A stretch of 64,000 bases of DNA from Pseudomonas ekonensis (GTDB lineage: Bacteria > Pseudomonadota > Gammaproteobacteria > Pseudomonadales > Pseudomonadaceae): the NCBI RefSeq assembly GCF_019145435.1, contig NZ_JAHSTS010000003.1, forward strand, positions 124,001-188,000, written 5' to 3'. The position numbers and the translations under genes are program-made. The notes under the pieces were generated by a model that worked only from the letters and a program-made list of their open reading frames with translations, was not told the DNA's origin and ran no database searches. Shown piece after piece: positions 15,020-23,697 of this stretch (its first letter is position 1; each line of letters begins with the position of its first letter).

Positions 15020-15646
15020 ATGCAAGCGATCAAACTCTACAACTTCCCGCGTTCCGGCCACGCACACCGCGTGGAGTTGATGCTCTCGCTGCTGCAATTG
15101 CCCGTCGAACTGATTCTGGTCGACCTGGCCAAGGGTGAACACAAGCAAGCACCGTTTCTCGCCCTCAACAGCTTTGGCCAAGTGCCGGTGATCGACGACG
15201 GCGGCGTGGTGCTGGCCGATTCCAACGCGATCCTGGTGTACCTGGCGCAGAAGTACGGCAACGGCCGCTGGCTGCCGGCCGATCCGGTGGGCGCGGCACG
15301 GGTGCAGCGCTGGCTGTCGGTGGCGGCCGGCCCCATCGCCTTCGGCCCGGCGGCGGCGCGGCTGGTCACGGTGTTCGGCGCCCAATTGAATGCCGACGAA
15401 CTCATCACCCGCGCCCACAACCTGCTCAAGGTCATGGACCTGGAACTGGGCAAGACTCCGTACCTGGCCGGTGCGGAGCCGACCATCGCCGATGTCTCCG
15501 CCTACAGCTACATCGCCCACGCGCCGGAAGGCAACGTGTCGCTGGACGATTACGCCAATGTCCGTGCCTGGCTCCAGCGCGTCGAAGCCTTGCCCGGTTT
15601 CGTCGGCATGCCGCGCACGGTGGCCGGCCTGCAGAAAACCGCCTGA
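15020..15646 (+). CDS. Glutathione S-transferase
   Basis: Cytosolic GST of 208 residues. The thioredoxin-like N-domain ([22 protein letters not shown]) contains the GSH-binding [21 protein letters not shown] segment, about residues 50-72. The all-helical C-domain carries the N-capping motif [11 protein letters not shown]. The start ATG 15020 is chosen because GGAG lies 6 bases upstream and the family begins there. The candidate catalytic residue is Ser13 (PRSGH) or a neighbour. It lies between a LysR gene and a ferredoxin-reductase fusion, which suggests handling of an electrophile. Confidence 0.92.
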   Translation: MQAIKLYNFPRSGHAHRVELMLSLLQLPVELILVDLAKGEHKQAPFLALNSFGQVPVIDDGGVVLADSNAILVYLAQKYGNGRWLPADPVGAARVQRWLSVAAGPIAFGPAAARLVTVFGAQLNADELITRAHNLLKVMDLELGKTPYLAGAEPTIADVSAYSYIAHAPEGNVSLDDYANVRAWLQRVEALPGFVGMPRTVAGLQKTA

Positions 15647-15709
15647 TGTCCACGGCCCGGCCGAGCCGGGCCATCCACACTGCGCCGGCGGCGTAGGGGA
15701 GGCACTGTG

Positions 15710-17740
15710 ATGGAACGTTCACCCTGGCACGCCGGCGAACGGCAACTGCAGACCCATGTCGGCGTCGCCGAGCGGATGGAGGCGTTCGGGCGCAAGGTGA
15801 TCCGCACCTGGATGCCGGACCAGCACCGCGAGTTCTACCGGCAACTGCCGTTCATGCTGTACGGCGCGGTGGATGGCGAAGGCCGGCCCTGGGCCAGCGT
15901 GCTGGAAGGCGAGCCGGGGTTCGCCCGTTCACCGGATCCGGAACATCTGCACTTTCTGAGTCTGCCCGCCGCCGATGACCCGGCGGCGTTGCAGGACGGC
16001 GCCGCCATCGGCCTGCTCGGCATCGAATTGCACACCCGCCGCCGCAACCGGCTCAACGGGCGCATCGGCGCCCTTGGGGCCGACGGCTTCGAGGTGACGG
16101 TGGAGCAATCCTTCGGCAACTGCCCGCAATACATTCAGTTGCGTCAGTTCCAGCGGGTGCCGCTGACGGATCCGGCGACCCGGCCGGCCACCCACCTGGA
16201 CGCCCTCGACGATGACGCCCGCGCCCTGATCGAAGGGGCCGACACGTTCTTTGTCGCCAGTTACGTCGAGGCCGACGGCCAGCGCTCGGTGGACGTCTCG
16301 CACCGCGGCGGCCAGGCCGGGTTCGTCCGGGTGCAGGGCAATCGCCTGACCATTCCGGACTTTGCCGGCAACCTGCATTTCAACACCCTCGGCAACCTGT
16401 TGCTCAACCCCCGGGCCGGGCTGCTGTTCATCGACTTTTCCACAGGCGATCTGCTGCAGCTCAGCGGACGCACCGAAGTGATCCTCGATGATCCGCAGAT
16501 CGCGGCGTTCCAGGGGGCCGAGCGGCTGTGGACGTTCGAGGTGGAAAAACTGGTGCGGCGTCCGGCGGCGTTGGCCTTGCGCTGGCGCTTCGAGGGCATG
16601 TCGCCCACCAGCCTTTTGACCGGCAACTGGCCCCAGGCCGAGGCGCGCCTTCAGGCCCAGGCGTTGGGCGACCGCTGGCGGCCGCTGCGGGTGGCGCGGA
16701 TCGAGACGCAGAGCCGCAACATCCGCTCGTTCTATCTGGAGCCGGCGGACGGCGCCGGTCTGCCGGTGTTTCAGGCCGGCCAGCATTTGCCGCTGCGCTT
16801 CACCCTCGACGGTGAAACGCACATCCGCACCTACAGCTTGTCTGGGGCGCCGTCGGACGATTTCTTCCGGATCAGCGTGAAGCGCGAAGGTCGGATCTCC
16901 ACCTATCTGCATGAGCAGGTGCGAGTGGGCGATGTGCTGGAGGCGCGGGCGCCCCAGGGGCATTTCACCGTGGCGCCGCTGGAGCGGCGGCCTTTGGTGC
17001 TGCTGGCCGCCGGGGTCGGGGTCACGCCGTTGCTGTCGATGCTGCGCGAGGTTGTGTATCAGGGCCTGCGCACGCGGCGGATCCGGCCGACCTGGTTCAT
17101 CCAGAGTTCCCGCAGCCTGGCCGACCAGCCGTTTCGCGCCGAGCTGGACCGGCTGCTGGAGGACACCGGTGACGCGGTGCGGGTGCTGCGCCTGCTCAGC
17201 CAGCCTGAGGACGGCTTGCTAGAAGGCGAGGACTTCGACCTGCGCGGGCGGATCGACGGCGACCTGCTGCGCAACCTGCTGACGGTCGAGGACTTCGACC
17301 AGGTCGATTTCGTCCTCTGCGGCCCCGGCGCCTTCACCCAAGGCGTGTACGACAGCCTGCTGGCGCTGGATGTGCGGGATGCGCAGATCCATGCCGAGAC
17401 CTTCGGCCCGTCGACGTTGCGTCGCCGGGCCGACCCGGACGCGGTGGTGATCGATCAGCCGCCGGCGGCCACCCTCCCGGTGTCGGTGGTGTTCGAACGG
17501 TCGGCCAAGGAAGCCCGTTGGCATCCGGAGGGCGGCAGCCTGCTGGAGCTGGCGGAAAGCCGCGGCCTGCGTCCGGAGTTCAGTTGCCGGGGCGGTTCGT
17601 GCGGTACGTGCAGGACACGGCTGGTCAGCGGTGCGGTGCATTATCCACAGCCCCCGGCCGAAAGCCCGGAGGACGGGCATGTGCTGATCTGCTGCGCGGT
17701 GCCGGCCGCCGGAACCCAGGCCCTGGTGCTGGACCTGTGA
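15710..17740 (+). CDS. Pyridoxamine-phosphate-oxidase-like / ferredoxin-reductase / 2Fe-2S fusion protein
   Basis: A 676-residue three-part redox protein. The N-terminal third (about 1-310) is a split-barrel PNPOx-like flavin domain (FMLYGAVDGEGRPWASVLEG). The middle (about 325-560) is a ferredoxin-NADP reductase module with the FAD motif RTYSLSG and the nucleotide motif LLAAGVGVTPLLSML. The C-terminus (about 590-676) is a plant-type ferredoxin with cysteine spacing C-x4-C-x2-C-x29-C (FSCRGGSCGTCRTRL...ICC). ATG 15710 is preferred to GTG 15707 because GGGGAGG (15696-15702) is then 7 bases away. The substrate is unknown. Confidence 0.9.
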   Translation: MERSPWHAGERQLQTHVGVAERMEAFGRKVIRTWMPDQHREFYRQLPFMLYGAVDGEGRPWASVLEGEPGFARSPDPEHLHFLSLPAADDPAALQDGAAIGLLGIELHTRRRNRLNGRIGALGADGFEVTVEQSFGNCPQYIQLRQFQRVPLTDPATRPATHLDALDDDARALIEGADTFFVASYVEADGQRSVDVSHRGGQAGFVRVQGNRLTIPDFAGNLHFNTLGNLLLNPRAGLLFIDFSTGDLLQLSGRTEVILDDPQIAAFQGAERLWTFEVEKLVRRPAALALRWRFEGMSPTSLLTGNWPQAEARLQAQALGDRWRPLRVARIETQSRNIRSFYLEPADGAGLPVFQAGQHLPLRFTLDGETHIRTYSLSGAPSDDFFRISVKREGRISTYLHEQVRVGDVLEARAPQGHFTVAPLERRPLVLLAAGVGVTPLLSMLREVVYQGLRTRRIRPTWFIQSSRSLADQPFRAELDRLLEDTGDAVRVLRLLSQPEDGLLEGEDFDLRGRIDGDLLRNLLTVEDFDQVDFVLCGPGAFTQGVYDSLLALDVRDAQIHAETFGPSTLRRRADPDAVVIDQPPAATLPVSVVFERSAKEARWHPEGGSLLELAESRGLRPEFSCRGGSCGTCRTRLVSGAVHYPQPPAESPEDGHVLICCAVPAAGTQALVLDL

Positions 17741-17758
17741 CCGGACGGGCCTGTGGAT

Positions 17759-17789
17759 AACCGGGTCGCCGGGGGCCGGCGACCCGGTT
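17759..17789. terminator. Bidirectional hairpin between convergent genes
   Basis: AACCGGGTCGCC (17759-17770) pairs perfectly over 12 bp with GGCGACCCGGTT (17778-17789), loop of 7. It lies between the converging oxidoreductase and glycosyltransferase stops, touching the latter. There is no U-tract, so termination would be weak or Rho-assisted. Confidence 0.55.
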
Positions 17790-19156
17790 CAGGTGTATTG
17801 AAGGGAATGCACGTGCTGCGGGGCAGGGCCGGACGTCAGGTTGCGTAAGGTGTGTGCGGCCATTTGCGCACTGGCCTCGCGCCAGGTGAGCCATTTCCAG
17901 TCGGCGACGTCACGGGCCGCGGGGAAGCGGCCGCTGCGTTCGAAGTCGCCGATCAGGTCGGCCAGCGTCTGCGGGTCGTTCAAGTCGAAATAGGCCATGA
18001 ACTCGCGGCCGATCTCACGGAACACCGGAATGTCGCTGCCCATCGCGGGCAAGCCGCGCTGCATCGCTTCCACCAGCGGCAGGCCGAAGCCTTCGACGTA
18101 GGAAGGGAAGACCAACGAGCTGGCATGGGAGTAGGCGTACTCCAGGCTGGTGTCGTTCAGGTCGTTGAACATGAACAGGCGCTGGTTGAACTCGGGGTGG
18201 CTGCGGACCCGTGCAAGCAACGCTTCGCACTTCCAGCCGATGTGCCCGGCGATGCACAGGCGCGCCTTGGAGCCGGCGGCCCAGGCGCGTTCGAAGGCGT
18301 CGAGCAGGTAACTGTGGTTCTTGCGCGGCTCGATGGTGCTGACCATCAGGTACACCGGCTCAGGGGTGGAGAACAGGCGTTCCAGGCCTGGCTCGACGGC
18401 CGCGTCGGCCGCGCTCAGGTCCAGCTCGCAGCCCAGGTGAAAGTAGTCGAACCAGGTTTTGCGCGCCGCCGCGTGGCCGAGGCGCCGCTCCAGTTCGCCG
18501 CGCATCTGGTCGCGCACGGTCGCCGAAATGGCGACGTAACCGTCGGCGATGCGGGTGATCCAGTCGAACCAGGTGTTGAAGACCTGCACCAGCCGCGCGT
18601 CGTAGAAGTGCGGGTGGGTCAGCGGAATGAGGTCGTAGATCACGGCAGTGACGCCGACGCCTTCACGCTTGAGCTGTTCGGCGTGGGGGAAGAAGTCCGG
18701 GTTCCACGAGGAGTCGAGCAGCACCAGTTGGTCCCCCGGCCGATGCTGCAGCGGTTCGCAGCGGCTGGGCAGTTGATGGCGGTTGATCCGTTCGACCAGG
18801 CGCAGCGGCACGCTGAAGGCGGCCATGGCGCTGAGCCGGTAGGCTGCGTAGAGCGCCCGGCGCGCGATCCGGCCGGTGAGGCGGCGGTCACGGGCTTGAT
18901 ACCACTGCAGGAAATGATGGGCCAGGCGTTCCAGGCGTCCGCCGAACTCCACGATACGGTTGGACAGGGGCGTGTCCAGGGGGGCCAGGCGCAGCACGCG
19001 GTACAGCTTGCCGTTGAGGAACACCACCGGCACGCACTCGACGCCGTCCACGCTGGGCGGCAATTGGTTGATGACGTTGCGCACCACCCGCTGGATGCCC
19101 GAGTTGATCTGCGGATGCTGGAAAACGTGGGTGCACTCCACCAGCAGGCGCGTCAT
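17789..19156 (-). CDS. Glycosyltransferase family 4 (GT-B fold)
   Basis: Cytoplasmic retaining glycosyltransferase, 455 residues. The C-terminal Rossmann domain contains EPRKNHSYLLDAFERAW and the family signature FPSYVEGFGLPLVEAMQRGLP, where ExxGLPxxEA binds the nucleotide sugar. The N-terminal domain starts TRLLVECTHVFQHPQINSGIQRVVRNV, a beginning common in mannosyl- and rhamnosyltransferases of polysaccharide clusters. It is divergent from the rightward glycan genes that start 525 bases away, and probably serves the same product. Donor and acceptor are unknown. Confidence 0.92.
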   Translation of the reverse strand: MTRLLVECTHVFQHPQINSGIQRVVRNVINQLPPSVDGVECVPVVFLNGKLYRVLRLAPLDTPLSNRIVEFGGRLERLAHHFLQWYQARDRRLTGRIARRALYAAYRLSAMAAFSVPLRLVERINRHQLPSRCEPLQHRPGDQLVLLDSSWNPDFFPHAEQLKREGVGVTAVIYDLIPLTHPHFYDARLVQVFNTWFDWITRIADGYVAISATVRDQMRGELERRLGHAAARKTWFDYFHLGCELDLSAADAAVEPGLERLFSTPEPVYLMVSTIEPRKNHSYLLDAFERAWAAGSKARLCIAGHIGWKCEALLARVRSHPEFNQRLFMFNDLNDTSLEYAYSHASSLVFPSYVEGFGLPLVEAMQRGLPAMGSDIPVFREIGREFMAYFDLNDPQTLADLIGDFERSGRFPAARDVADWKWLTWREASAQMAAHTLRNLTSGPAPQHVHSLQYT

Positions 19157-19680
19157 GACGTGCCCCGCGGCAGACGCCCGCCGGCCGTGTCCGGATGCAG
19201 CTTGGCAGATGGCTCCCCGGAGCCTTTGGTCACCGGAACGAACGGACAGTTTTTCAAACCGCGATCCCTTGGTCTTGAACTCTCACCGTTTTCCCACAGG
19301 CTTGGGGGGAATGTCTGTCAGACCGGAGCTAGAGCCCCTGTAAGAGGACAGGCGAGGTTGTTGTAGTTGTTTGGTTGCCAATCTGTGCCAATTAATCAGC
19401 AATTTCAACAAGTCTTACCGTGACCGGTCAGTTCTGCTTTGCGCAGCCCCATTTATTCGCGCCAGATGGTTCACGAAGTCGCGACGGATGTGTTTAGAAT
19501 GCCCCTCGTCACGATTGGCCGAGGTTCGGCAGGGCGACGCGGGAACCCTGTGAAGCTGACCACTAAAACAAGAACGTAGACGGATCGAACACCAGGGCCT
19601 GCGCCATCCGCGACTTGCCCGGTTGCAGTTCTCCGTCATGAAATGAAATGGCCGGGACGGCTGTTTCATCGTGGGATGCC
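19157..19680. other. 524-bp divergent promoter and leader region of the glycan cluster
   Basis: No gene is supported here. The 19355-19420 segment is AT-rich compared with its surroundings and probably holds the leftward promoter. A TAGAAT hexamer at 19495-19500 could be a -10 for the rightward genes. It would leave a leader of about 175 bases in which GGTTC (19523-19527) can pair with GAACC (19543-19547), or CAGGG (19530-19534) with CCCTG (19546-19550), but not both. Confidence 0.4.
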
Positions 19681-21240
19681 ATGAATTTCATTCTCTACTC
19701 CGACGTCAACGACCACTCCATCAGCCAGAGCCTCGGACGTCCCGAATACAGCTACTACTTTGTGCTCAAGGCCTACCGGCCGGTGCTCGAAAGCCTCGGG
19801 CAAGTGCATGTGGTGTCTTCCCCGGCCGAAGTCGATCCCCTTTACCGGCAGCTGGTCGCCCGCGGCGAAGACTGTCTGTTCCTGTCGTTCGCACCGCCCC
19901 AGAAAACCCCGACCGAACTGGCCTGCCCGATGGTCTGCGTGGTCGCCTGGGAGTTCGATTCGATCCCCGACGAGCAGTGGGACGACGATCCTCGCCATGA
20001 CTGGACGCGCATGCTGGCGCGCCATGGCCGGGTGATCACGCTGTCGAGCCACACCGCCCGGGCGATCCGCCGGGCCATGGGCGACGACTTTCCCGTGCTG
20101 GTCCTGCCCACCCCGTTGTGGGAGAACTTTGCCGCCATCCGCGAGCGGCAGGCCGATGCGCCGGTGAACCCGGGCATGACGCTGTCGATCAAGGGCTGCA
20201 TTTTCGACACCCGCACCCTGGCCCTGTCGGCCGACGACCTGGTGCCCAAGCCGCTGACGCCCGAAGAGGAAGCGGCGCTCGAGGCGCTGCGTCCGCCGCC
20301 CTTGACCCTCAAGCGCCGTTTCGTCATCGCCCGGCACTTCCTGCGCCAGTGGGCGCTGGATCTGGGCCGCGAGCAAGGCGTGCCGCGGGTGAAGTTCCTG
20401 CATCACTGGTACTGGGAAGGGATCCGCGACCTGCTGTCGGACAAGGCCCACGGTTGGCTCGCCCGGCAACTGCCGGCGATCGCCGGCCCGCAGGCGGTGG
20501 CTGAGCCTGCGCCTGCGCCGCTCAACCTGCCGGACACCTCGCAGGTGGTCGAGACCCGCGTCGACGGGGTGGTGTACGTCACCGTGTTCAACCCCAAGGA
20601 CGGCCGCAAGAACTGGCACCAGATGATCACCGCGTTCTGCTGGGCGTTTCGCGAAACGCCTGACGCGACGCTGGTGCTGAAGATCACCCAGAACGATCTG
20701 GCGTCCTACCACGGCGAGTTGATGACCCTGCTGGCGCAGCTGTCGCCGTTCGCGTGCCGGGTCGTGGTGATGCACGGCTACCTGGACGATGCCCAGTATG
20801 CCCGGCTGTACGAGGCCGCCAGTTTCTACGTCAACGCATCGCGCTGCGAAGGCCTGTGCCTGCCGCTGATGGAGTTCATGGCCAGCGGCAAGCCGGCCAT
20901 CGCTCCCGACCATACGGCCATGGAGGACTACATCGACGACAGCGTGGCGTTCGTGGTCAAGTCCAGCGAGGAGCTGACCATCTGGCCCCAGGACTCGCGG
21001 ATCATCTACCGCACGCTGCGCCACCGGCCCGATTGGGGATCGCTCAAGGACGCCTACGAAAACAGCTACCGGCTCGCCAAGAGCCAGCCGCAGGCGTACC
21101 GGCACCTGTCCGTCGCCGCGCTCGAACGCATGCGCGCCTACTGCGCGTTCGCGCCGGTGCAACAAAGGCTGGCGGACTTCCTAGGGCTGGTGCCGCCGAT
21201 CGCCGTTGCCGCACCCGTTACGGAAGACGCCTCATGCTGA
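19681..21240 (+). CDS. Glycosyltransferase (GT4-like), first of a tandem paralogous pair
   Basis: 519 residues, started at ATG 19681 (MNFILYSDVNDHSISQSLGR), where the alignment with the next gene begins. The N-terminal half has the pair-specific block PEYSYYFVLKAYRPVLESLG. The C-terminal half carries VFNPKDGRKNWHQMITAF and the donor-binding motif CEGLCLPLMEFMASGKPAIAP. Compared with its neighbour it has roughly 85 extra residues in the middle (about 185-280), a Leu/Arg-rich insertion of unknown role. It overlaps the next gene by 7 bases. Donor sugar unknown. Confidence 0.88.
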   Translation: MNFILYSDVNDHSISQSLGRPEYSYYFVLKAYRPVLESLGQVHVVSSPAEVDPLYRQLVARGEDCLFLSFAPPQKTPTELACPMVCVVAWEFDSIPDEQWDDDPRHDWTRMLARHGRVITLSSHTARAIRRAMGDDFPVLVLPTPLWENFAAIRERQADAPVNPGMTLSIKGCIFDTRTLALSADDLVPKPLTPEEEAALEALRPPPLTLKRRFVIARHFLRQWALDLGREQGVPRVKFLHHWYWEGIRDLLSDKAHGWLARQLPAIAGPQAVAEPAPAPLNLPDTSQVVETRVDGVVYVTVFNPKDGRKNWHQMITAFCWAFRETPDATLVLKITQNDLASYHGELMTLLAQLSPFACRVVVMHGYLDDAQYARLYEAASFYVNASRCEGLCLPLMEFMASGKPAIAPDHTAMEDYIDDSVAFVVKSSEELTIWPQDSRIIYRTLRHRPDWGSLKDAYENSYRLAKSQPQAYRHLSVAALERMRAYCAFAPVQQRLADFLGLVPPIAVAAPVTEDASC

Positions 21241-22538
21241 TCATCATTCATTCCGAAACCAACCAGCACACCATCGAGCGCAACCTCGGCCGGTCCGAGT
21301 ACAGCTATTACTTCGTGCTCAAGGAGTACCGGCCCGTGCTCGAGCGCCTGGGGCGGGTGGTCGAAGTCCGCGATCCGCAGCGGGAGGTCGATGCGCTGTA
21401 CCTTGAGTGCGTCGCCCGCGGCGAGCCTTGCGTGTTCCTGTCCTTTTCGCCGCCGCACCGCACGCCGGTGCACCTGGCCTGCCCGACCTTGCCGGTGTTC
21501 GCCTGGGAATTCAGCACCATCCCCAACGAACCGTTCGCCGGCGAGCCGCGCAACGACTGGCGCACCGTGCTGCAGGCCTGCGGCGCGGCCATCACGCACT
21601 CCGGCTACACGGTCGATGCCGTGCACCAGGCCATGGGAACCGATTACCCGATCATCTCCGTGCCGGCGCCGGTATGGGACCGCTTCAGCGCCCGCGGCAC
21701 GTCGGCACAGGCCCAGCCGCAGACCGGGCCGGTGCGCCTGACGATCAAGGGGCTGGTGGCCGACAGCCGTCAGCTCGACCTGGAGGCGTTCGGCCCGGTG
21801 CATCTGCGCCGGGGCAAGGCCATCGACTTCAAGGCGCCGGTTCGGGAGCAGGAACTGGTGCTCGACGGCGTGGTGTACACCTCGGTGTTCAACCCCGGCG
21901 ACGGCCGCAAGAACTGGGAGGACATGCTCAGCGCCTTCTGCGTCGCCTTCCGCGACACCGAGGATGCGACGCTGGTGCTCAAGCTCACGCATCACGACGC
22001 CGAAGAGGCGCTCGGCGACATCCTCCATCACCTCTACAAGAACCAGTCCTACCGCTGCCGCATCGTGCTGATCCACGGCTACCTGGCGGATGCGGACTAC
22101 GAACGGCTGGTGCAGGCGACCCGCTATGTGGTGAACACCTCCTACGGCGAAGGGCAGTGCCTGCCGCTGATGGAATTCATGTCCTGCGGCAAGCCGGCCG
22201 TGGCCCCGCGCACCACCGCGATGATCGATTACCTGGACGAAGACAACGCGTTCCTGGTGCGGACCACCGACGAGCTCACCGCGTGGCCCCACGACCCGCG
22301 CAAGGCCTACCGGACCTTGCGCTACATCACCGACTGGGCGTCGGTGCGCGACGCCTACCGGGCCAGCTACGAGGTGGCCAGGCACGATCCGCAACGCTAC
22401 GCGCAGATGTCGGCACATGCGGTGCGCAGCCTTCAGGCCTTTTGCAGCCAGGCCGTGGCGGAGCAGCGCTTGCGCGATTTCCTGGGGCGGGCGCAGGCGC
22501 TGTGCGCGACGGCCCCTGCGCATACCTGCGGTGCCTGA
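21234..22538 (+). CDS. Glycosyltransferase (GT4-like), second of the tandem pair
   Basis: 434 residues, paralogous to the preceding gene: SEYSYYFVLKEYRPVLERLG near the N-terminus, VFNPGDGRKNWEDMLSAFC in the middle, and GEGQCLPLMEFMSCGKPAVAPRTTAM as the nucleotide-sugar site. ATG 21234 lies within ATGCTGA, overlapping the previous stop, so translation is coupled. The pair probably arose by tandem duplication and adds two sugars of the same glycan. This is inference from the shared unusual N-terminus. Confidence 0.88.
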   Translation: MLIIIHSETNQHTIERNLGRSEYSYYFVLKEYRPVLERLGRVVEVRDPQREVDALYLECVARGEPCVFLSFSPPHRTPVHLACPTLPVFAWEFSTIPNEPFAGEPRNDWRTVLQACGAAITHSGYTVDAVHQAMGTDYPIISVPAPVWDRFSARGTSAQAQPQTGPVRLTIKGLVADSRQLDLEAFGPVHLRRGKAIDFKAPVREQELVLDGVVYTSVFNPGDGRKNWEDMLSAFCVAFRDTEDATLVLKLTHHDAEEALGDILHHLYKNQSYRCRIVLIHGYLADADYERLVQATRYVVNTSYGEGQCLPLMEFMSCGKPAVAPRTTAMIDYLDEDNAFLVRTTDELTAWPHDPRKAYRTLRYITDWASVRDAYRASYEVARHDPQRYAQMSAHAVRSLQAFCSQAVAEQRLRDFLGRAQALCATAPAHTCGA

Positions 22539-22542
22539 GCCG

Positions 22543-23697
22543 ATGAGCGAACGGCGGATCCTGGACATCGAGGTGCTGCGGGCCGTTGCGGTGCTGGGGG
22601 TGCTGTTCCATCACCTGCAAGGCAGCCTGTTCACCGATCAGGTGCCGTTGCTGGAGACGATCCATGCCTGGGCGCAGCCGTGGTGGGGCGTCGACCTGTT
22701 CTTCGCGATCTCCGGGTTCGTCATCGCCCGCAGCCTGATCCCTGCGCTGCGCGCTTGCGAAGGCCGTCAGGCGCAGTGGCTGCAGGTGCGCGACTTCTGG
22801 CTGCGCCGGGCGTTCCGGCTGTTGCCTTCGGCCTGGCTGTGGCTGGCGCTGATGCTGCTGGCCTGCGTGTTCCTCAACCGTTCCGGCGCCTTCGGCACGT
22901 GGCAGGCCAACGTGCAGGCCACCTTCGCCGGGGTGTTTCAATACGCCAACTTGCGCTTCGCCGACAGTTTTTTCCATTACGAGTACGGCAGCAGTTTCGT
23001 CTACTGGAGCCTGTCGCTGGAGGAGCAGTTCTACCTGCTGTTTCCGCTGTTGATCCTGGTGTGCCGCAAGCAGCTGGCCTGGGCCTTGCTCGCCCTGATC
23101 GCGGTGCAGCTCTTCACTGTGCGCACGCCGCTGCTGATGGTGGTTCGCACCGATGCGCTGGCGTTGGGCGTGCTGCTGGCGATGTGGAGTGCGCAACCGT
23201 CCTGGCGGCGCTTCGAACCGACCTTCCTGAGCCGGCCCTGGCTCGGCGTCCCGACGCTGATCGCGGTCGCGGCGCTGCTGAGCTTCATGGCCACCGACCG
23301 CTTCACCTTTGCCCCTTACCGCATCGGCTCGATCGCCGTGCTCGGCGCGGCGCTGGTGTGGATCGCGTCGTACAACCGCGACTACCTGCTGCCGGCGGGC
23401 CGTATGCAATGGCTGATGGCGTGGATCGGCAGCCGCTCCTACGGCATCTACCTGATCCACATTCCGGCCTATCAACTGGTGCGCGAACTGAGTTTCCGCC
23501 TGCAGGCCGCCGGCCTTCCCGACCTCGGCGGCCACCCGGTCGCCACGCTCCTGGCCGCCGCCGGCCTGATCGCGCTGCTGAGCGAACTGAACTACCGCCT
23601 GATCGAAATGCCCCTGCGCAACCGCGGCACCGCCCTGGTGCGGCGCCTGCGCACCTCTCCCACCGCCGTCCCATCCCCTGGAGCCACCTCATGCTGA
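22543..23697 (+). CDS. Acyltransferase 3 family membrane protein (OafA/YrhL type)
   Basis: 384 residues and about ten transmembrane helices. It starts with the family signature LDIEVLRAVAVLGVLFHHL (candidate catalytic His in the first helix), followed by GVDLFFAISGFVI, the RRAFRLLPSAW arginine segment and SLSLEEQFYLLFPLL. Such proteins acylate, commonly acetylate, sugars of O-antigen or exopolysaccharide from the cytoplasmic side. No C-terminal SGNH domain is present. It starts 4 bases after the glycosyltransferase and overlaps the next gene by 7 bases. Confidence 0.93.
   Translation: MSERRILDIEVLRAVAVLGVLFHHLQGSLFTDQVPLLETIHAWAQPWWGVDLFFAISGFVIARSLIPALRACEGRQAQWLQVRDFWLRRAFRLLPSAWLWLALMLLACVFLNRSGAFGTWQANVQATFAGVFQYANLRFADSFFHYEYGSSFVYWSLSLEEQFYLLFPLLILVCRKQLAWALLALIAVQLFTVRTPLLMVVRTDALALGVLLAMWSAQPSWRRFEPTFLSRPWLGVPTLIAVAALLSFMATDRFTFAPYRIGSIAVLGAALVWIASYNRDYLLPAGRMQWLMAWIGSRSYGIYLIHIPAYQLVRELSFRLQAAGLPDLGGHPVATLLAAAGLIALLSELNYRLIEMPLRNRGTALVRRLRTSPTAVPSPGATSC

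Noticed and set aside
17810..17815. CACGTG core as another parS
   Set aside because: Only the six-base core is present; flanks do not continue the TGTTNC palindrome. The same holds for cores at about 12007, 14792 and 40748.
19507..19560. Cobalamin riboswitch
   Set aside because: A GGGAACCCTGTGAA segment recalls the B12-box region, but the CCGC-containing core and the conserved pairing elements are absent, and the downstream genes are glycosyltransferases.
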